Shown: positions 51,284-60,821, counted from the stretch's first letter. The stretch is DNA of 64,000 nt from Bog-756 sp963776225 (GCA_963776225.1 CAVZLL010000004.1:496001-560000), one strand, 5' to 3'. Numbers and translations: made by a program. The notes: generated by a model from the sequence alone, not told the origin.

Positions 51284-52567
51284 GTGCCTCCGCCAGTCCC
51301 CCCGTCCGACGCGGTCCCGGCGCTGCACCTGCACCGGTGGACCGACCCGGTGGTCGTCGGGGTGGTGCTCGCCGCCTTCGCCTCGGGGTTCGGGCAGTTC
51401 GGGATCGTCGCAGCACTCGGCAGTGTGGCAACGGAGTTCGGCCGCGCAACCCATGGGACGACCATCGCCGACCAGGCCGGCCTCTCGGGCACCGCGTTGG
51501 GTATCGGGCTGGCGGTGATCCGCCTGGCGTCGCTCGGTGCCCTACCCCTGGCCGGTCTGGCCGACCGGATCGGCCGTCGCACCATGCTGCTGGTCACGCT
51601 CGGCGTCGGGCTGACGGTGACCGTGGCGGCCGCGGCGAGCCCGACCTACTGGTGGTTCGTGGTGATCTTCGCGCTCGGCAGGCCGTTCCTGAGCGCGACC
51701 AACTCGCTCACCGGCGTGCTCGCGGCAGAACAGACCGGATCGGCGGACCGGGCCAAGGCGCTCGCGTTCGTCGCGGCCGGGTACGGGATCGGCGCGGGGC
51801 TCACCGCGATCCTCCACAGCCTCGCGTCGGCCTCGCTCGGCTTCCGGGGGATCCTCGCCCTGGCGATCGTCCCGCTGGCGCTGCTGCCGCTCATTGCGCG
51901 CATGGTGACCGAACCGGACCGCTTCGCGGTGGCCGCGGCGTCCGGGGAGCACCCGCTCCCGGTGATCGGCGCGGTGGGCCGGCGGTTCCGCGGACGGCTG
52001 GCGGTCCTCGTCCTGATCGCCTTCGCCATCTCGGTGATCACCGGCCCCGCCAACACCTTCGTCTTCCTCTACGCGCAGGACGTCCTCCATCTCTCCGGCG
52101 TGGTGACCGCCGGCATGGTGGTCGGCGCCGGTGCCGCCGGACTGCTCGGGCTGCTCGTCGGCCGCTGGGCGGCCGACCACATCGGCCGACGTCCGAGCGC
52201 TGCCGCCGGCATGGCGGCCGTCGCGATGTTCGGGGTCGTCGCCTACAGCGGGTCTCGGGAGGCCCTGGTCGTCGGCTATTGCCTCGGGGTGCTCGCCGGG
52301 TCGGTCCTCGCGCCGTCGGTCGGGTCGCTGCTCACCGAACTGTTCCCGACCTCGGTCCGCGCGTCGGTCTCGGGGTGGTGGCTGGTGGCCGGTGTCCTCG
52401 GGGCTGCGGTCGGGCTGGTCGCCTTCGGGGCGGTGGCCGACATCGGCAACCGCTTCGGCCTGGCCGCGGTGGTCACCTTCCTGCCGGCGGCCCTCGCCGC
52501 CGGGTTGTTCTGGTGCCTGCCCGAGACCCGCGGGTCGGAGCCCGAGGAGCTCTGGCCGCCACCGTGA
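51284..52567 (+). CDS. MFS transporter
   Basis: A 427-residue, twelve-helix major facilitator. The loop 2-3 motif is GLADRIGRRTML and the second half repeats it as GRWAADHIGRRPS. GVLAPSVGSLLTELFPTSVR is typical of metabolite/H+ symporters of the sugar-porter-like side. Substrate unknown. The GTG start is 6 bp after the previous stop, and the 3' end overlaps the next GTG start by 4 bp. Confidence 0.87.
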   Translation: MPPPVPPSDAVPALHLHRWTDPVVVGVVLAAFASGFGQFGIVAALGSVATEFGRATHGTTIADQAGLSGTALGIGLAVIRLASLGALPLAGLADRIGRRTMLLVTLGVGLTVTVAAAASPTYWWFVVIFALGRPFLSATNSLTGVLAAEQTGSADRAKALAFVAAGYGIGAGLTAILHSLASASLGFRGILALAIVPLALLPLIARMVTEPDRFAVAAASGEHPLPVIGAVGRRFRGRLAVLVLIAFAISVITGPANTFVFLYAQDVLHLSGVVTAGMVVGAGAAGLLGLLVGRWAADHIGRRPSAAAGMAAVAMFGVVAYSGSREALVVGYCLGVLAGSVLAPSVGSLLTELFPTSVRASVSGWWLVAGVLGAAVGLVAFGAVADIGNRFGLAAVVTFLPAALAAGLFWCLPETRGSEPEELWPPP

Positions 52568-52968
52568 CCCGCCGTGCGCTCCTGGTCGGCGGCTCGGTCG
52601 GCGGAGTGGTGCTCGCCTCGCTCGCGGCCGTCACCCGGCCGTTCACCGTCGCCTCCGACGCCGTGGTCCTCCTCGGGTTCGCCGGCGTCGCCGCGATCGG
52701 GTTGGCGGAACGCCGGATGGCCCCGGTGGCTCCGGTGGCCGCGACGGACCAGCCCTCCCACCGGCGATGGGGACCGCGCTGGGGGCTCTGGGCGGGCGCG
52801 CTCGCCGCGACGGTCGGGTGGGAGCTCTTCTGCTATTTCGCATCGCCCCGCGGGGCCCATCCCACCCTCAGCTCGATGCTCGACACCGTCGACGGCCACC
52901 GGCCGGGTCACGCGCTCGCCTTCGCGGTGTGGCTCTGGCTCGGGTGGATGCTGGTCCGGCGCCGATGA
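52564..52968 (+). CDS. Small membrane protein, DUF6186-like
   Basis: 134 residues. Four hydrophobic stretches, the last ending HALAFAVWLWLGWMLVRRR. The GTG overlaps the MFS stop and the TGA overlaps the next ATG, so three proteins are coupled. The terminal WLWLGW-x-R pattern is shared with the next gene, suggesting a divergent duplicate. Function unknown. Confidence 0.65.
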   Translation: MTRRALLVGGSVGGVVLASLAAVTRPFTVASDAVVLLGFAGVAAIGLAERRMAPVAPVAATDQPSHRRWGPRWGLWAGALAATVGWELFCYFASPRGAHPTLSSMLDTVDGHRPGHALAFAVWLWLGWMLVRRR

Positions 52969-53165
52969 GCTGGCGCGAGGCGACCTGGGCCGTCTGGTCG
53001 GCCCTCGCGCTCCTGCTGGTCGCCTGCCAGCTGGCGGCGGCCGTCCCAGGCGGGCGGTTCCCGGGGGCGGGGGCGCTGCTCCGGATGTTCACCGCGAGCC
53101 CCGCCCGCCGGGCGGTCCTGCTCGTCGGCTGGCTCTGGCTCGGCTGGCACACCTTCGCCCGTTGA
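52965..53165 (+). CDS. 66-residue DUF6186-like membrane protein
   Basis: Two helices: one near residues 6-27 and a C-terminal one ending LVGWLWLGWHTFAR, the DUF6186-type ending common in acidimicrobial genomes. The ATG overlaps the preceding TGA. Function unknown. Confidence 0.7.
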   Translation: MSWREATWAVWSALALLLVACQLAAAVPGGRFPGAGALLRMFTASPARRAVLLVGWLWLGWHTFAR

Positions 53166-53201
53166 CCCGGCGACCGGGTCACGCCGGTCCGGTGGCAGGC
53201 G

Positions 53202-54380
53202 TCAGGCGGTCGGACCGACCACGGTCACCGGGGTGCCGATCGGCGTCAGTGGCCAGACCTGTGCGGCGGCGGCGATGGGCATCTCGACGCATCCGTTGCT
53301 CTGGTACGACCCGTAGGACGCCCGCACGAACCCGTGGAGCGCGTCGCCGCCGTCGAAGTAGCTGGCCCAGGGGACGTTGGGGTCGTCGTAGTGGCTGCCG
53401 TCGGGGTTGGTGCCCGTCATCCGGGAGGCCACGACGTGCTCGAAGACCGGGTAGGTCCCGTCCGCGGTGTCCGCGCCCGGGGCCCCCGTGTTCACCGCGA
53501 GTCCGGTCACGACCGGTGCCCCGTTCTCGAAGAGGGTGAGCGTCTCGGGCAGCTGCTTGGAGACGAGCACGTCCGTGTACGGCCGCGCGTTGACCTTCCC
53601 GGCGCCGACGTCGGCGAGGAGGGCGCTCCAGACCCGGACCCCGACCAGCCCGTCGACGGTCATTCCGTGCTGGTCCTCGAAGCTCATCACCCCGGCCTTC
53701 GTGATCAGGTTCTCCGAGCCCTCCGTCCAGAGCGAGGTGAAGGCGGCAGGGAGACCGGTCCAGCGCCAGGCGAAGGTGCCGGGCTGGGCGGTGGCCGCTT
53801 CGGCGGGGCCGGTCGACGGCGACGACGGGGTGAACGAGAGCGGCAGGTAGTTCAATTCGGCGAGCAGCTGCTGGAGCCGCTCGGTGGCGGCCTGGGCGAC
53901 CGCGAAGGTGAGGGTCACCGGAGCGGTCAGATCACCGCCGCCGGCCGTCGCCGGCCCGGCCGCACCGGCCGGGATGACCAACGACTCGATGGTGGTCGGG
54001 ACGAACGGGGCGGCTGCGGAGAACGAGACGGTGCGCGGGCCCACCATCCGCCAGGTCCCCGGGACCGGTGGCCGGAACACCGGCATGCCCGCCGTCCCCT
54101 CGAGCGGCGCGGAGAAGGTCACCGTCACCACCTGGTCCGCGGGCACCCCGGTCGCCCCGTTGGCCGGCACGGTGGACACGACGGAGAGCGGTCGCGGCGC
54201 GGCCGTGGTCGCGGTCGCACCGGCCCTCGCCCCGGGCCGCGTGCCCGGCGTCGCCCCGTGCCTCCCGAGCACGTAGGCACCCCCGGCCACCGCGGCCAGT
54301 AGGAGCGCGGCGATCAGCAGGACGAGGGCGGTGCGGTGCCGCCGAGGCGGCGGCACGAGGATCCGGTACTCCATCGGCAC
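53202..54380 (-). CDS. L,D-transpeptidase (YkuD)
   Basis: A 392-residue cell-wall cross-linking enzyme. N-terminal membrane anchor (about 17-38), a linker, two Ig-like or BIg domains (65-160 and 190-260), then the YkuD catalytic domain. The active-site motif is ALHGFVRASYGSYQSNGCVE with the nucleophile C364 and the usual HGxxx-SxGC order. It makes 3-3 cross-links in peptidoglycan outside the membrane. It starts 7 bp behind the flavoprotein gene. Confidence 0.9.
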   Translation of the reverse strand: MPMEYRILVPPPRRHRTALVLLIAALLLAAVAGGAYVLGRHGATPGTRPGARAGATATTAAPRPLSVVSTVPANGATGVPADQVVTVTFSAPLEGTAGMPVFRPPVPGTWRMVGPRTVSFSAAAPFVPTTIESLVIPAGAAGPATAGGGDLTAPVTLTFAVAQAATERLQQLLAELNYLPLSFTPSSPSTGPAEAATAQPGTFAWRWTGLPAAFTSLWTEGSENLITKAGVMSFEDQHGMTVDGLVGVRVWSALLADVGAGKVNARPYTDVLVSKQLPETLTLFENGAPVVTGLAVNTGAPGADTADGTYPVFEHVVASRMTGTNPDGSHYDDPNVPWASYFDGGDALHGFVRASYGSYQSNGCVEMPIAAAAQVWPLTPIGTPVTVVGPTA

Positions 54381-54386
54381 CCCCGA

Positions 54387-55772
54387 TCACCCGGCCCGAT
54401 CCGGGACGTCGGTGAGGTCGCGCACCGCGTCCTCGATGGCCCGGTGGAAGGTCGGGTACGCGTAGATCATGTGGCGGAGCCGCTCGACCGGGACCTCGGC
54501 GTGGACGGCGAGGGTGAGCAGGCCGAGCATCTCACCGCCCCACGGCCCCATCGAGGTCGCGCCGACCAGCACGCCGCGGTCCCGGTCCTCGACGAGCTTG
54601 ACCAGTCCCGCGTTGCCGGCCTTGTGGATCCACCCCCGGGAGGAGGCGGGGAGCGACGAGCAGCCGACCCGGACCGTCACCCCGTCGGCGCGGGCCTCCC
54701 GCTCGGTGCGCCCGACCGACCCGATCTCGGGATCGGTGAAGGTGACCCGCGGCACCGCCCGGTAGTCCGCCGGCACCACCTCCAGGCCGAGGACGTCGCG
54801 GAACACGATGTCCGCCTGGTACATCGAGACGTGGGTGAAGCCCCCCTTTCCGGTCACGTCGCCGAGGGCCCATGTCCGCTCGACACCGTCGACCCGCAGG
54901 TGGTCGTCGACCGGGAGCGACCGCGCGCTCGGGTCGAGACCCACCGAGCCGACGTCCAGCGGCCCGAGGTCCACCCTGCGTCCGGTGGCCACCAGGAGCT
55001 CATCGGCCACCACCGCCTCGTCCCCGGCGAGCGCGAGGGTGAACCGGCGGCCGTCGTGGTGGACCGACTCGACACGGACCGAGGTCCGTACCGCGATGCC
55101 CTCCGCGTGGAACACCTCGGCAAGCAGCGCGGCGGCCTCCGGCTCCTCGGACCCGACCAGGGTCGGCGCCGTCTCGATGACGGTGACCTGCGCGCCGAAC
55201 CGCGAGAACACCTGGGCGAGCTCCACCCCGATCGCACCGCCCCCGAGCACGGCCAGCGTCCCGGGCGCCTGCGTGGTGCGGACCGCCTCGCGGTTGGTCC
55301 AGAACGGGGTCTCGGCCAGCCCGGCCACCGGCGGCGTCGACGGACCGGCCCCGGTGCCCACGACCACCGCCCTCCGCGCGGCGAACTCGCGGTCGCCGAC
55401 GACGACCCGGCCGGCGCCGGCGAGGCGCGCCCGGCCGCGGACGAACCGGCCGCCCTTCCCCTCGAACCGCTCGACCGCGACCGTGTCGTCCCAGTCGTCG
55501 GTCGCCTCGTCGCGGATCCGGGTCGCCACCGGGTCCCAGCTCGGGCGCACCGTCGAGGTCCCGCTCATGCCCCCGACCCGTCGCGCCTCGGCGAGCAGGT
55601 CCGCCGCCCGGATCATCATCTTGGTCGGGATGCAGCCCCAGTAGGCACACTCACCACCGACCAGCTCCGCGTCGACCCCGACCACGTCCAGGCCGGCCTC
55701 GGCGAGCCGCTCGGCCACGTTCTCGCCGCCGGGACCCATCCCCACCACCACCACGTCGACCTGCTCGGTCAT
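54387..55772 (-). CDS. Pyridine nucleotide-disulfide oxidoreductase
   Basis: A 461-residue class I flavoprotein disulfide reductase. FAD site VVVGMGPGGENVAERL, redox-active disulfide GGECAYWGCIPTKMM, NAD(P) site LAVLGGGAIGVELAQVF, second FAD motif TWALGDVTGKGGFTHVSMYQ, and C-terminal dimer-domain YAYPTFHRAIED with the catalytic His. It resembles mercuric or dihydrolipoamide reductase-like enzymes, but no heavy-metal Cys pair is at the C-terminus and no acyl-carrier partner is nearby; the substrate is unknown. The ATG at 55772 follows GAGGGAGA. Confidence 0.88.
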   Translation of the reverse strand: MTEQVDVVVVGMGPGGENVAERLAEAGLDVVGVDAELVGGECAYWGCIPTKMMIRAADLLAEARRVGGMSGTSTVRPSWDPVATRIRDEATDDWDDTVAVERFEGKGGRFVRGRARLAGAGRVVVGDREFAARRAVVVGTGAGPSTPPVAGLAETPFWTNREAVRTTQAPGTLAVLGGGAIGVELAQVFSRFGAQVTVIETAPTLVGSEEPEAAALLAEVFHAEGIAVRTSVRVESVHHDGRRFTLALAGDEAVVADELLVATGRRVDLGPLDVGSVGLDPSARSLPVDDHLRVDGVERTWALGDVTGKGGFTHVSMYQADIVFRDVLGLEVVPADYRAVPRVTFTDPEIGSVGRTEREARADGVTVRVGCSSLPASSRGWIHKAGNAGLVKLVEDRDRGVLVGATSMGPWGGEMLGLLTLAVHAEVPVERLRHMIYAYPTFHRAIEDAVRDLTDVPDRAG

Positions 55773-55994
55773 GTCTCCCTCTCTGTCGGACGTCGTCGGA
55801 TCTGCCGGACCCCGCGCGGGCGATCGGCCCCACCAGTGCACCAGGAATCAGGGCGAGGGTCCGACCACCCCGCGAATTGCCTGCTCCCGTGCCACCCGGT
55901 GCGGCGTCGCCTCCCGGGCCGCCCGCCGCCCCCCGACCGGGATATGGGACACTCTGCCGTCGGACCCCGGGGCCGCCCGGGAGAGGGGGAGCAG

Positions 55995-57242
55995 ATGTCG
56001 GTGACCGCCGGGATCGAGGACCGGACCCAGCAGGAGCTTGCGCGGCTGGTTCCCGAGTACCTCCTCGCCGGGCACGTGATCGACCGGGCCGGGATGCCGC
56101 ACCTGATCGGGGCGTTCGGCCGTGACGGCATGCGCGACATCGCCATCGAGGAGTGGATGGGGGCCAGCCCCCTCTACACCGGCCGGATGCAGCGGGCGCT
56201 CGGGTTCGAGGGCGATTCGGTGGAGACCATCTTCAAGGGGCTCCAGATCGACATCGGGGCGCCCCCCCAGTTCATGGACTTCCGGTACCGGGTGGTCGAC
56301 CACGACCACGGCGAGTTCTGGCTCGACCACTGCGGTGCGCTGATGGACGTCGAACCGCTGGGCCCCGAGTTCGTGGTGGCGATGTGCCACGACATCGAGG
56401 ATCCGACCTTCGACGCGACGGCCGTCGCCACCAACCCGTATGCCCGGGTGCGACCGATCCACCGGCCGCCCCGGGTGCCCGCCGGCCGCTCACCCCATTG
56501 CCACTGGTCGGTGACCATCGACCCGTCGCTGCCCGCGCTGCCCCTCCCGGTCGAGACGGGCCGGCTGAGCGGGACCCACGCGGCGACGGTCGAGCTCGAC
56601 CCGGTCACCACCGACGGGCCGGGACGCTCGGACTACACAGGTCCGCTCGTCGCCGATCTGCGGTTCTCCGACTGGTCCCGTTCCGCGCTCCGCCGGATCG
56701 CAGAGGAGGTCTGCCTGCAGGGCCACCTCCTCGCGCTCTCCTTCCTCGCCGCCGTCCGCACCCGTGTCGGGAGCGACGAGGCCGCGCTCGCCTTCGGACG
56801 CAAGCAATTCACCGGCATCGCCGGGTGGACCGCGGCACGGATCCATGCCGCGCTCGGACTCGGCCGGGCACCCGAGGACGTCGCGCAGGTCCTTGCCCTG
56901 CACCCCGCGCTGCTCCCCGCTGCCTACGTCGGCTGCACCGTCGAGCTCTCCGACACGCTGACCGTCCGGATCGGCTCGGACACCGGTGCCGGATCGGACG
57001 GGGCATGGCCCTCGATGCTCCGGTCCGACCACCTGGAGCCCCTGGACGCCATGGTCGGCGCGATCGACCCGCGGTACCGTTGCCGGCCCGTCTCGGACGA
57101 CGGCGGCGTCCTGTGCGTCGAGGTGGTCCGGGAGCGGGACGAGACGCCGACCGCCGACGAGGTCGTCCTCACCCGCTTCAGCACCGCCACCGGCTTCGTC
57201 TTCGAGGACCGCGGGACCCCGGTTGCCATCCGTCGCGGCTGA
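55995..57242 (+). CDS. Conserved 415-residue protein of unknown function
   Basis: No family assigned. It has clusters of potential metal ligands: VVDHDHGEFWLDHCGALMDV near residues 97-116, VVAMCHDIEDPTFDATAVAT near 125-144, and SPHCHWSVTID near 166-176. There are no transmembrane helices or signal peptide. The C-terminal half has helical blocks (RRIAEEVCLQGHLLALSFLA). The ATG follows GAGAGGGGGAG. It heads a run with an NTF2-like protein, an amidohydrolase and an acyltransferase (gaps of 8-22 bp), so it is probably an enzyme or binding protein in a degradation or tailoring pathway. Confidence 0.75.
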   Translation: MSVTAGIEDRTQQELARLVPEYLLAGHVIDRAGMPHLIGAFGRDGMRDIAIEEWMGASPLYTGRMQRALGFEGDSVETIFKGLQIDIGAPPQFMDFRYRVVDHDHGEFWLDHCGALMDVEPLGPEFVVAMCHDIEDPTFDATAVATNPYARVRPIHRPPRVPAGRSPHCHWSVTIDPSLPALPLPVETGRLSGTHAATVELDPVTTDGPGRSDYTGPLVADLRFSDWSRSALRRIAEEVCLQGHLLALSFLAAVRTRVGSDEAALAFGRKQFTGIAGWTAARIHAALGLGRAPEDVAQVLALHPALLPAAYVGCTVELSDTLTVRIGSDTGAGSDGAWPSMLRSDHLEPLDAMVGAIDPRYRCRPVSDDGGVLCVEVVRERDETPTADEVVLTRFSTATGFVFEDRGTPVAIRRG

Positions 57243-57264
57243 GCGCTGCCGGGAGCCGGAGCGG

Positions 57265-57804
57265 ATGCCGACGGTGCCGCGAAACGTGCCCACCGATCGG
57301 CCGTGCGCTACGTTCGCCCCGGTGGACGACCAGCTCCGGACCCTGCTCGACCGTCTCGAGATCGACGATCTCCTGACCCGGTACGCCACCGCGGTCGATC
57401 TGCGCGACTGGGCCCTCCTCGACTCCGTCTTCACCGAGGACGCAGTGCTCGACTACCGCTCGGCCGGTGGCATCCGCGGCGGGTTCGACGAGGTCCGCCG
57501 CTGGCTGGCCGAGGTGCTCCCGCTGTTCGACGTGACCCAGCACCTGGTGGTCAACCGCGCGGTCGAGATCGACCCGGACGGGCGGACGGCCCGCGCCCGC
57601 TCGCACTTCCAGAACCCGAACCGGCTGGTGGTCGACGGTCGACCGTGGCTGTTCGTGGTCGGCGGCTGCTACCACGACCGGCTGCTGCGGTCGCCGTCCG
57701 GGTGGCGGATCACGTCGCGGGTGGAGGAGACCCTCTGGTGGGAGCACCCGATGCCCGGACTGCCCGCCACGCCGTACCCGCTGCCCGACGACGCCGTCGT
57801 CTGA
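57265..57804 (+). CDS. NTF2/SnoaL-like protein
   Basis: 179 residues. The cone-shaped fold is shown by the N-terminal helix RLEIDDLLTRYATAVDLRDW, ALLDSVFTEDAVLDYRSAGG and the late YHDRLLRSPSGWRITSRVEE. Members act as cyclases, isomerases or dehydratases, often on steroids or polyketides. The ATG at 57265 follows GGAGCCGGAG; a GTG at 57322 would trim 19 residues that do not belong to the domain. It is 22 bp behind the unknown 415-residue gene. Confidence 0.8.
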   Translation: MPTVPRNVPTDRPCATFAPVDDQLRTLLDRLEIDDLLTRYATAVDLRDWALLDSVFTEDAVLDYRSAGGIRGGFDEVRRWLAEVLPLFDVTQHLVVNRAVEIDPDGRTARARSHFQNPNRLVVDGRPWLFVVGGCYHDRLLRSPSGWRITSRVEETLWWEHPMPGLPATPYPLPDDAVV

Positions 57805-57812
57805 TCCCGGCG

Positions 57813-58739
57813 GTGGGACCCCCTCGCGACATCGGGATCATCGACCTGATGATCGGGTTCCCGACCCCGCGCCCCGAGACGAAGTACCACTTCATGGCGC
57901 CCCTCCTGAAGGACGACGCCAGCCGGGAGATGACCTTTCCGGCGGGCTACCTGTTCACGGACGTGCCCGAACCGGTCGAGGGGGATGCCGCTGACCCGGT
58001 GACGACGACCGTGGAGGCCATGGACCGGCACGGGATCGCGGTCGGCCTCATCGCCCTCGGGTCCGACGCGGCCACCCGTGCGTTGAGCGAGCATCCCGAC
58101 CGATTCGCGGCCTGCCTCGAGGTGGACCCGAACGACGTCACCGGCACCGTGCGCTCGATCCGCCAGGCACACGACGATCACGCGATACGAGCGGTCAGCT
58201 CCTTCCCCGCCGGATGCAACCCCCAGGTGCCGGTCTCCGACCGCCGCTACTACCCGGTCTATCAGACGTGCATCGACCTGGATCTGCCGATCCTCCTCAA
58301 CGCGGGGATCGCCGGGCCGCGGGTGCCCTCCGCCTGCCAGGACGTCCTGCACTTCGACCAGGTCTGCTACGACTTCCCCGAGCTCCGCATCGTCATGCGG
58401 CACGGAGCCGAACCCTGGGAGGCGCTCGCGGTCAAGCTCATGCTCAAGTGGCCCGGCCTCCACTACATGACCTCGGCGTTCGCGCCGAAGTACTACCCGA
58501 AGGCGATCATCGACTATGCCAACACGCGTGGGTATGACAAGGTCATGTACGCCGGGTACTTCCCGATGGGCCTGACCCTCGACCGCATCTTCGCCGAGAT
58601 GCCGGGCGTGCCGCTGCGCGACGAGGTGTGGCCCAAGTTCCTGCGGGACAACGCCGCCCGGGTGCTCCGGATCCCCCTCCCCTCCCCCACCGGGGCGCCG
58701 GCCGCGCCGACCCGGCCCGACGGGGAGGCCGGGCGCTGA
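57813..58739 (+). CDS. Amidohydrolase-2-family protein without the usual HxH
   Basis: A 308-residue TIM-barrel protein. Amidohydrolase-2 features are FPELRIVMRHGAEPWEALAV, the block ending TSAFAPKYYPKAIIDYAN, KVMYAGYFPMGLTLDRIFAE and a C-terminal NAARVLRI helix. The first metal motif after strand 1, normally HxH, reads IIDLMIGFP, so metal binding may be altered or absent. GTG start 8 bp behind the NTF2-like gene. A decarboxylase, hydrolase or non-enzymatic role is possible. Confidence 0.75.
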   Translation: MGPPRDIGIIDLMIGFPTPRPETKYHFMAPLLKDDASREMTFPAGYLFTDVPEPVEGDAADPVTTTVEAMDRHGIAVGLIALGSDAATRALSEHPDRFAACLEVDPNDVTGTVRSIRQAHDDHAIRAVSSFPAGCNPQVPVSDRRYYPVYQTCIDLDLPILLNAGIAGPRVPSACQDVLHFDQVCYDFPELRIVMRHGAEPWEALAVKLMLKWPGLHYMTSAFAPKYYPKAIIDYANTRGYDKVMYAGYFPMGLTLDRIFAEMPGVPLRDEVWPKFLRDNAARVLRIPLPSPTGAPAAPTRPDGEAGR

Positions 58740-58747
58740 CCGACCCG

Positions 58748-60709
58748 ATGCCCGAAGTCGGCGTGGACTGTCGCGCAGGAGATCCGCCGCTCGGGGTGGG
58801 GACCCGGCTCGCGTACAGGCCGGCGCTCGACGGGCTGCGGGCGGTCTCGATCGCGTCGATCATGGCCAACCACGGTGGGTTCGCCTGGGCCGCGGGCGGT
58901 GTCCTCGCGGTCAACGTCTTCTTCGTCCTGAGCGGCTTCCTGATCACCCTCCTGCTGCTCACCGAATGGACTCGCACCACCACCATCCGGCTCGGCGCCT
59001 TCTGGGCGAGGCGGGCCCGGCGGCTGCTGCCCGCCCTGCTGGTGCTGCTCGGCGGCATCGTGCTCTACGCCTGGCTGTTCGCCCCGGCCGGCACCCAGTC
59101 CTCCCTGCGCGCCGACGCCCTGAGCACCCTCCTCTATGTCGGGAATTGGCACGAGATCGTCGCCGGCCACAGCTACTTCGCCCACGTCTCCGCGCAGTCC
59201 CCGCTCCTGCACACCTGGACACTGGCGATCGAAGAGCAGTTCTACCTGGTGTGGCCGCTGGTGGTGCTCGCGGTGCTGACCCTGCGGCGCTCGACCCGTG
59301 CGCTGCTCGTGGTCGCCGTTGCCGGCGTCGCCGTGTCGGCCCTCGACATGGCCCTCCGCTTCCACCCCGGGATGGATGCCAGCCCGCTCTACTACGCGAC
59401 CGACACCCGGGCCCAGGACATCCTGGTGGGGGCCGCGGCGGCCATCCTCCTCCGGCGGGGCGTGCCGGCGGCAGGGCGGACGGCACGCCGGAACTACTCG
59501 TTCCTCACCGCTGCGGCCGTTGGCGGGTTCGCCCTGGTCTGGTGGGTCGGCGGGAGCGACCGGTCGATCCTCTACCGGGGCGGCTTCCTGTTCGCCGACG
59601 TCATGGTCGCGCTGGTCATCCTCGGGGTCACCAAGGCACCGCTCGGTCCCCTCGCCCGGGTGCTGGCCCTCCGTCCGGTCACCTACGTCGGGCGCATCTC
59701 CTACGGCCTCTATCTCTGGCACTGGCCGGTCTTCCTCGTGCTCGACCATGCCCGGACCGATCTCGACGGCGCCGGCCTGTTCGCGCTCCGCTGCGCGGTG
59801 ACCCTCGGCTTCGCCGTCCTCTCCTGGTACCTCGTCGAGATCCCGGTGCGCCAGCTCTCCTTCGGCGGCCGCCGCTCGTGGGCGCTGGTCCCGGTCGGCG
59901 CGCTCGCGGTGACCGGTGTGCTCGCCGTCGGGGCGGTGGGCGGCGCGCCCAGCCAGAACCTGCTGCTCAACACCAAGGAGGTGCGTTCGGGCCTCCCTGA
60001 CGCGGGAGCCCTACGGGACGGCCGGCCGCCCCCCACCATCCTCTTCGTCGGCGACTCGCTCTCACTGACCGTCGCGGGCGGCTTCCTCGCGCCGGCTCCG
60101 CACTACGGCATCGTGATCCAGGGCCGCCCCATGCCCGGCTGCGGGCTGGCCACCGACGGCCCCTACATCGAGCACGGGGGGATCACCACCCCGATCTCCC
60201 CCTGTTCCTCGTGGCCAGTGCTGTGGTCGTCCTACCTGGAGCAGTTCCACCCGCGTGTGGTGGTCCTGACCGAGGGGTGGTGGGAGACCATGACCCAGTT
60301 CTACGAGGGCCGCTGGCGAGACCTCACCGACCCGGCCCTCGACGCTTCCGAGACCACCCAGTACGAGCGGGCGGTCACGCTGCTCCACTCCCAGGGGGCA
60401 CAGGTCGCCCTGACCACTGCGCCGTACTTCGACAGCGGCGAGCAGCTCGACGGGCAGCCCTGGCCCGAGGACGCCGCGGTCCGGGTCGACCGCCTCAACG
60501 CGATCATCGAACAGGTGGCAGCCCGCAACCCCGGCTTCGTGACGGTCATCCCGCTCAACCACCTGCTCGATCCCCACGGCCACTTCACCTGGACGATCCG
60601 GGGGAAGGTCGTTCGCATGGTGGACGGCGTCCACACCACCTTCGCGGCGGGCGACCTCCTCGCACCGACCGTGCTGCCCGAGCTGGCGTCCCTGGCCCGT
60701 CGGGCCTGA
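58748..60709 (+). CDS. Acyltransferase-3 / SGNH fusion (OafA-type)
   Basis: 653 residues. The N-terminal part (about 25-380) has ten helices of the acyltransferase-3 family, starting YRPALDGLRAVSIASIMANH then FFVLSGFLITLLLLTEW. The C-terminal SGNH domain has FVGDSLSLTVAGG (block I), VVVLTEGWWE and the D-x-x-H motif MVDGVHTTFA. Such proteins O-acetylate surface polysaccharides, peptidoglycan or lipids. The ATG at 58748 is 8 bp after the amidohydrolase stop. Confidence 0.9.
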   Translation: MPEVGVDCRAGDPPLGVGTRLAYRPALDGLRAVSIASIMANHGGFAWAAGGVLAVNVFFVLSGFLITLLLLTEWTRTTTIRLGAFWARRARRLLPALLVLLGGIVLYAWLFAPAGTQSSLRADALSTLLYVGNWHEIVAGHSYFAHVSAQSPLLHTWTLAIEEQFYLVWPLVVLAVLTLRRSTRALLVVAVAGVAVSALDMALRFHPGMDASPLYYATDTRAQDILVGAAAAILLRRGVPAAGRTARRNYSFLTAAAVGGFALVWWVGGSDRSILYRGGFLFADVMVALVILGVTKAPLGPLARVLALRPVTYVGRISYGLYLWHWPVFLVLDHARTDLDGAGLFALRCAVTLGFAVLSWYLVEIPVRQLSFGGRRSWALVPVGALAVTGVLAVGAVGGAPSQNLLLNTKEVRSGLPDAGALRDGRPPPTILFVGDSLSLTVAGGFLAPAPHYGIVIQGRPMPGCGLATDGPYIEHGGITTPISPCSSWPVLWSSYLEQFHPRVVVLTEGWWETMTQFYEGRWRDLTDPALDASETTQYERAVTLLHSQGAQVALTTAPYFDSGEQLDGQPWPEDAAVRVDRLNAIIEQVAARNPGFVTVIPLNHLLDPHGHFTWTIRGKVVRMVDGVHTTFAAGDLLAPTVLPELASLARRA

Positions 60710-60821
60710 CCGGGAGCGCGGCGCGGCGGCGCAGGAGATCCGCGTACCCGCACCCACCCGCAGGTACGCTCGCCGGAGACGGTACACCGTCGACCGGCGA
60801 CCGGCGAAGGGTGGTGGCTCG

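Noticed and set aside
54336..55994. Upstream extension of the 415-residue protein to 968 residues
   Set aside because: Antisense to the flavoprotein; the ATG at 55995 has a good ribosome site.
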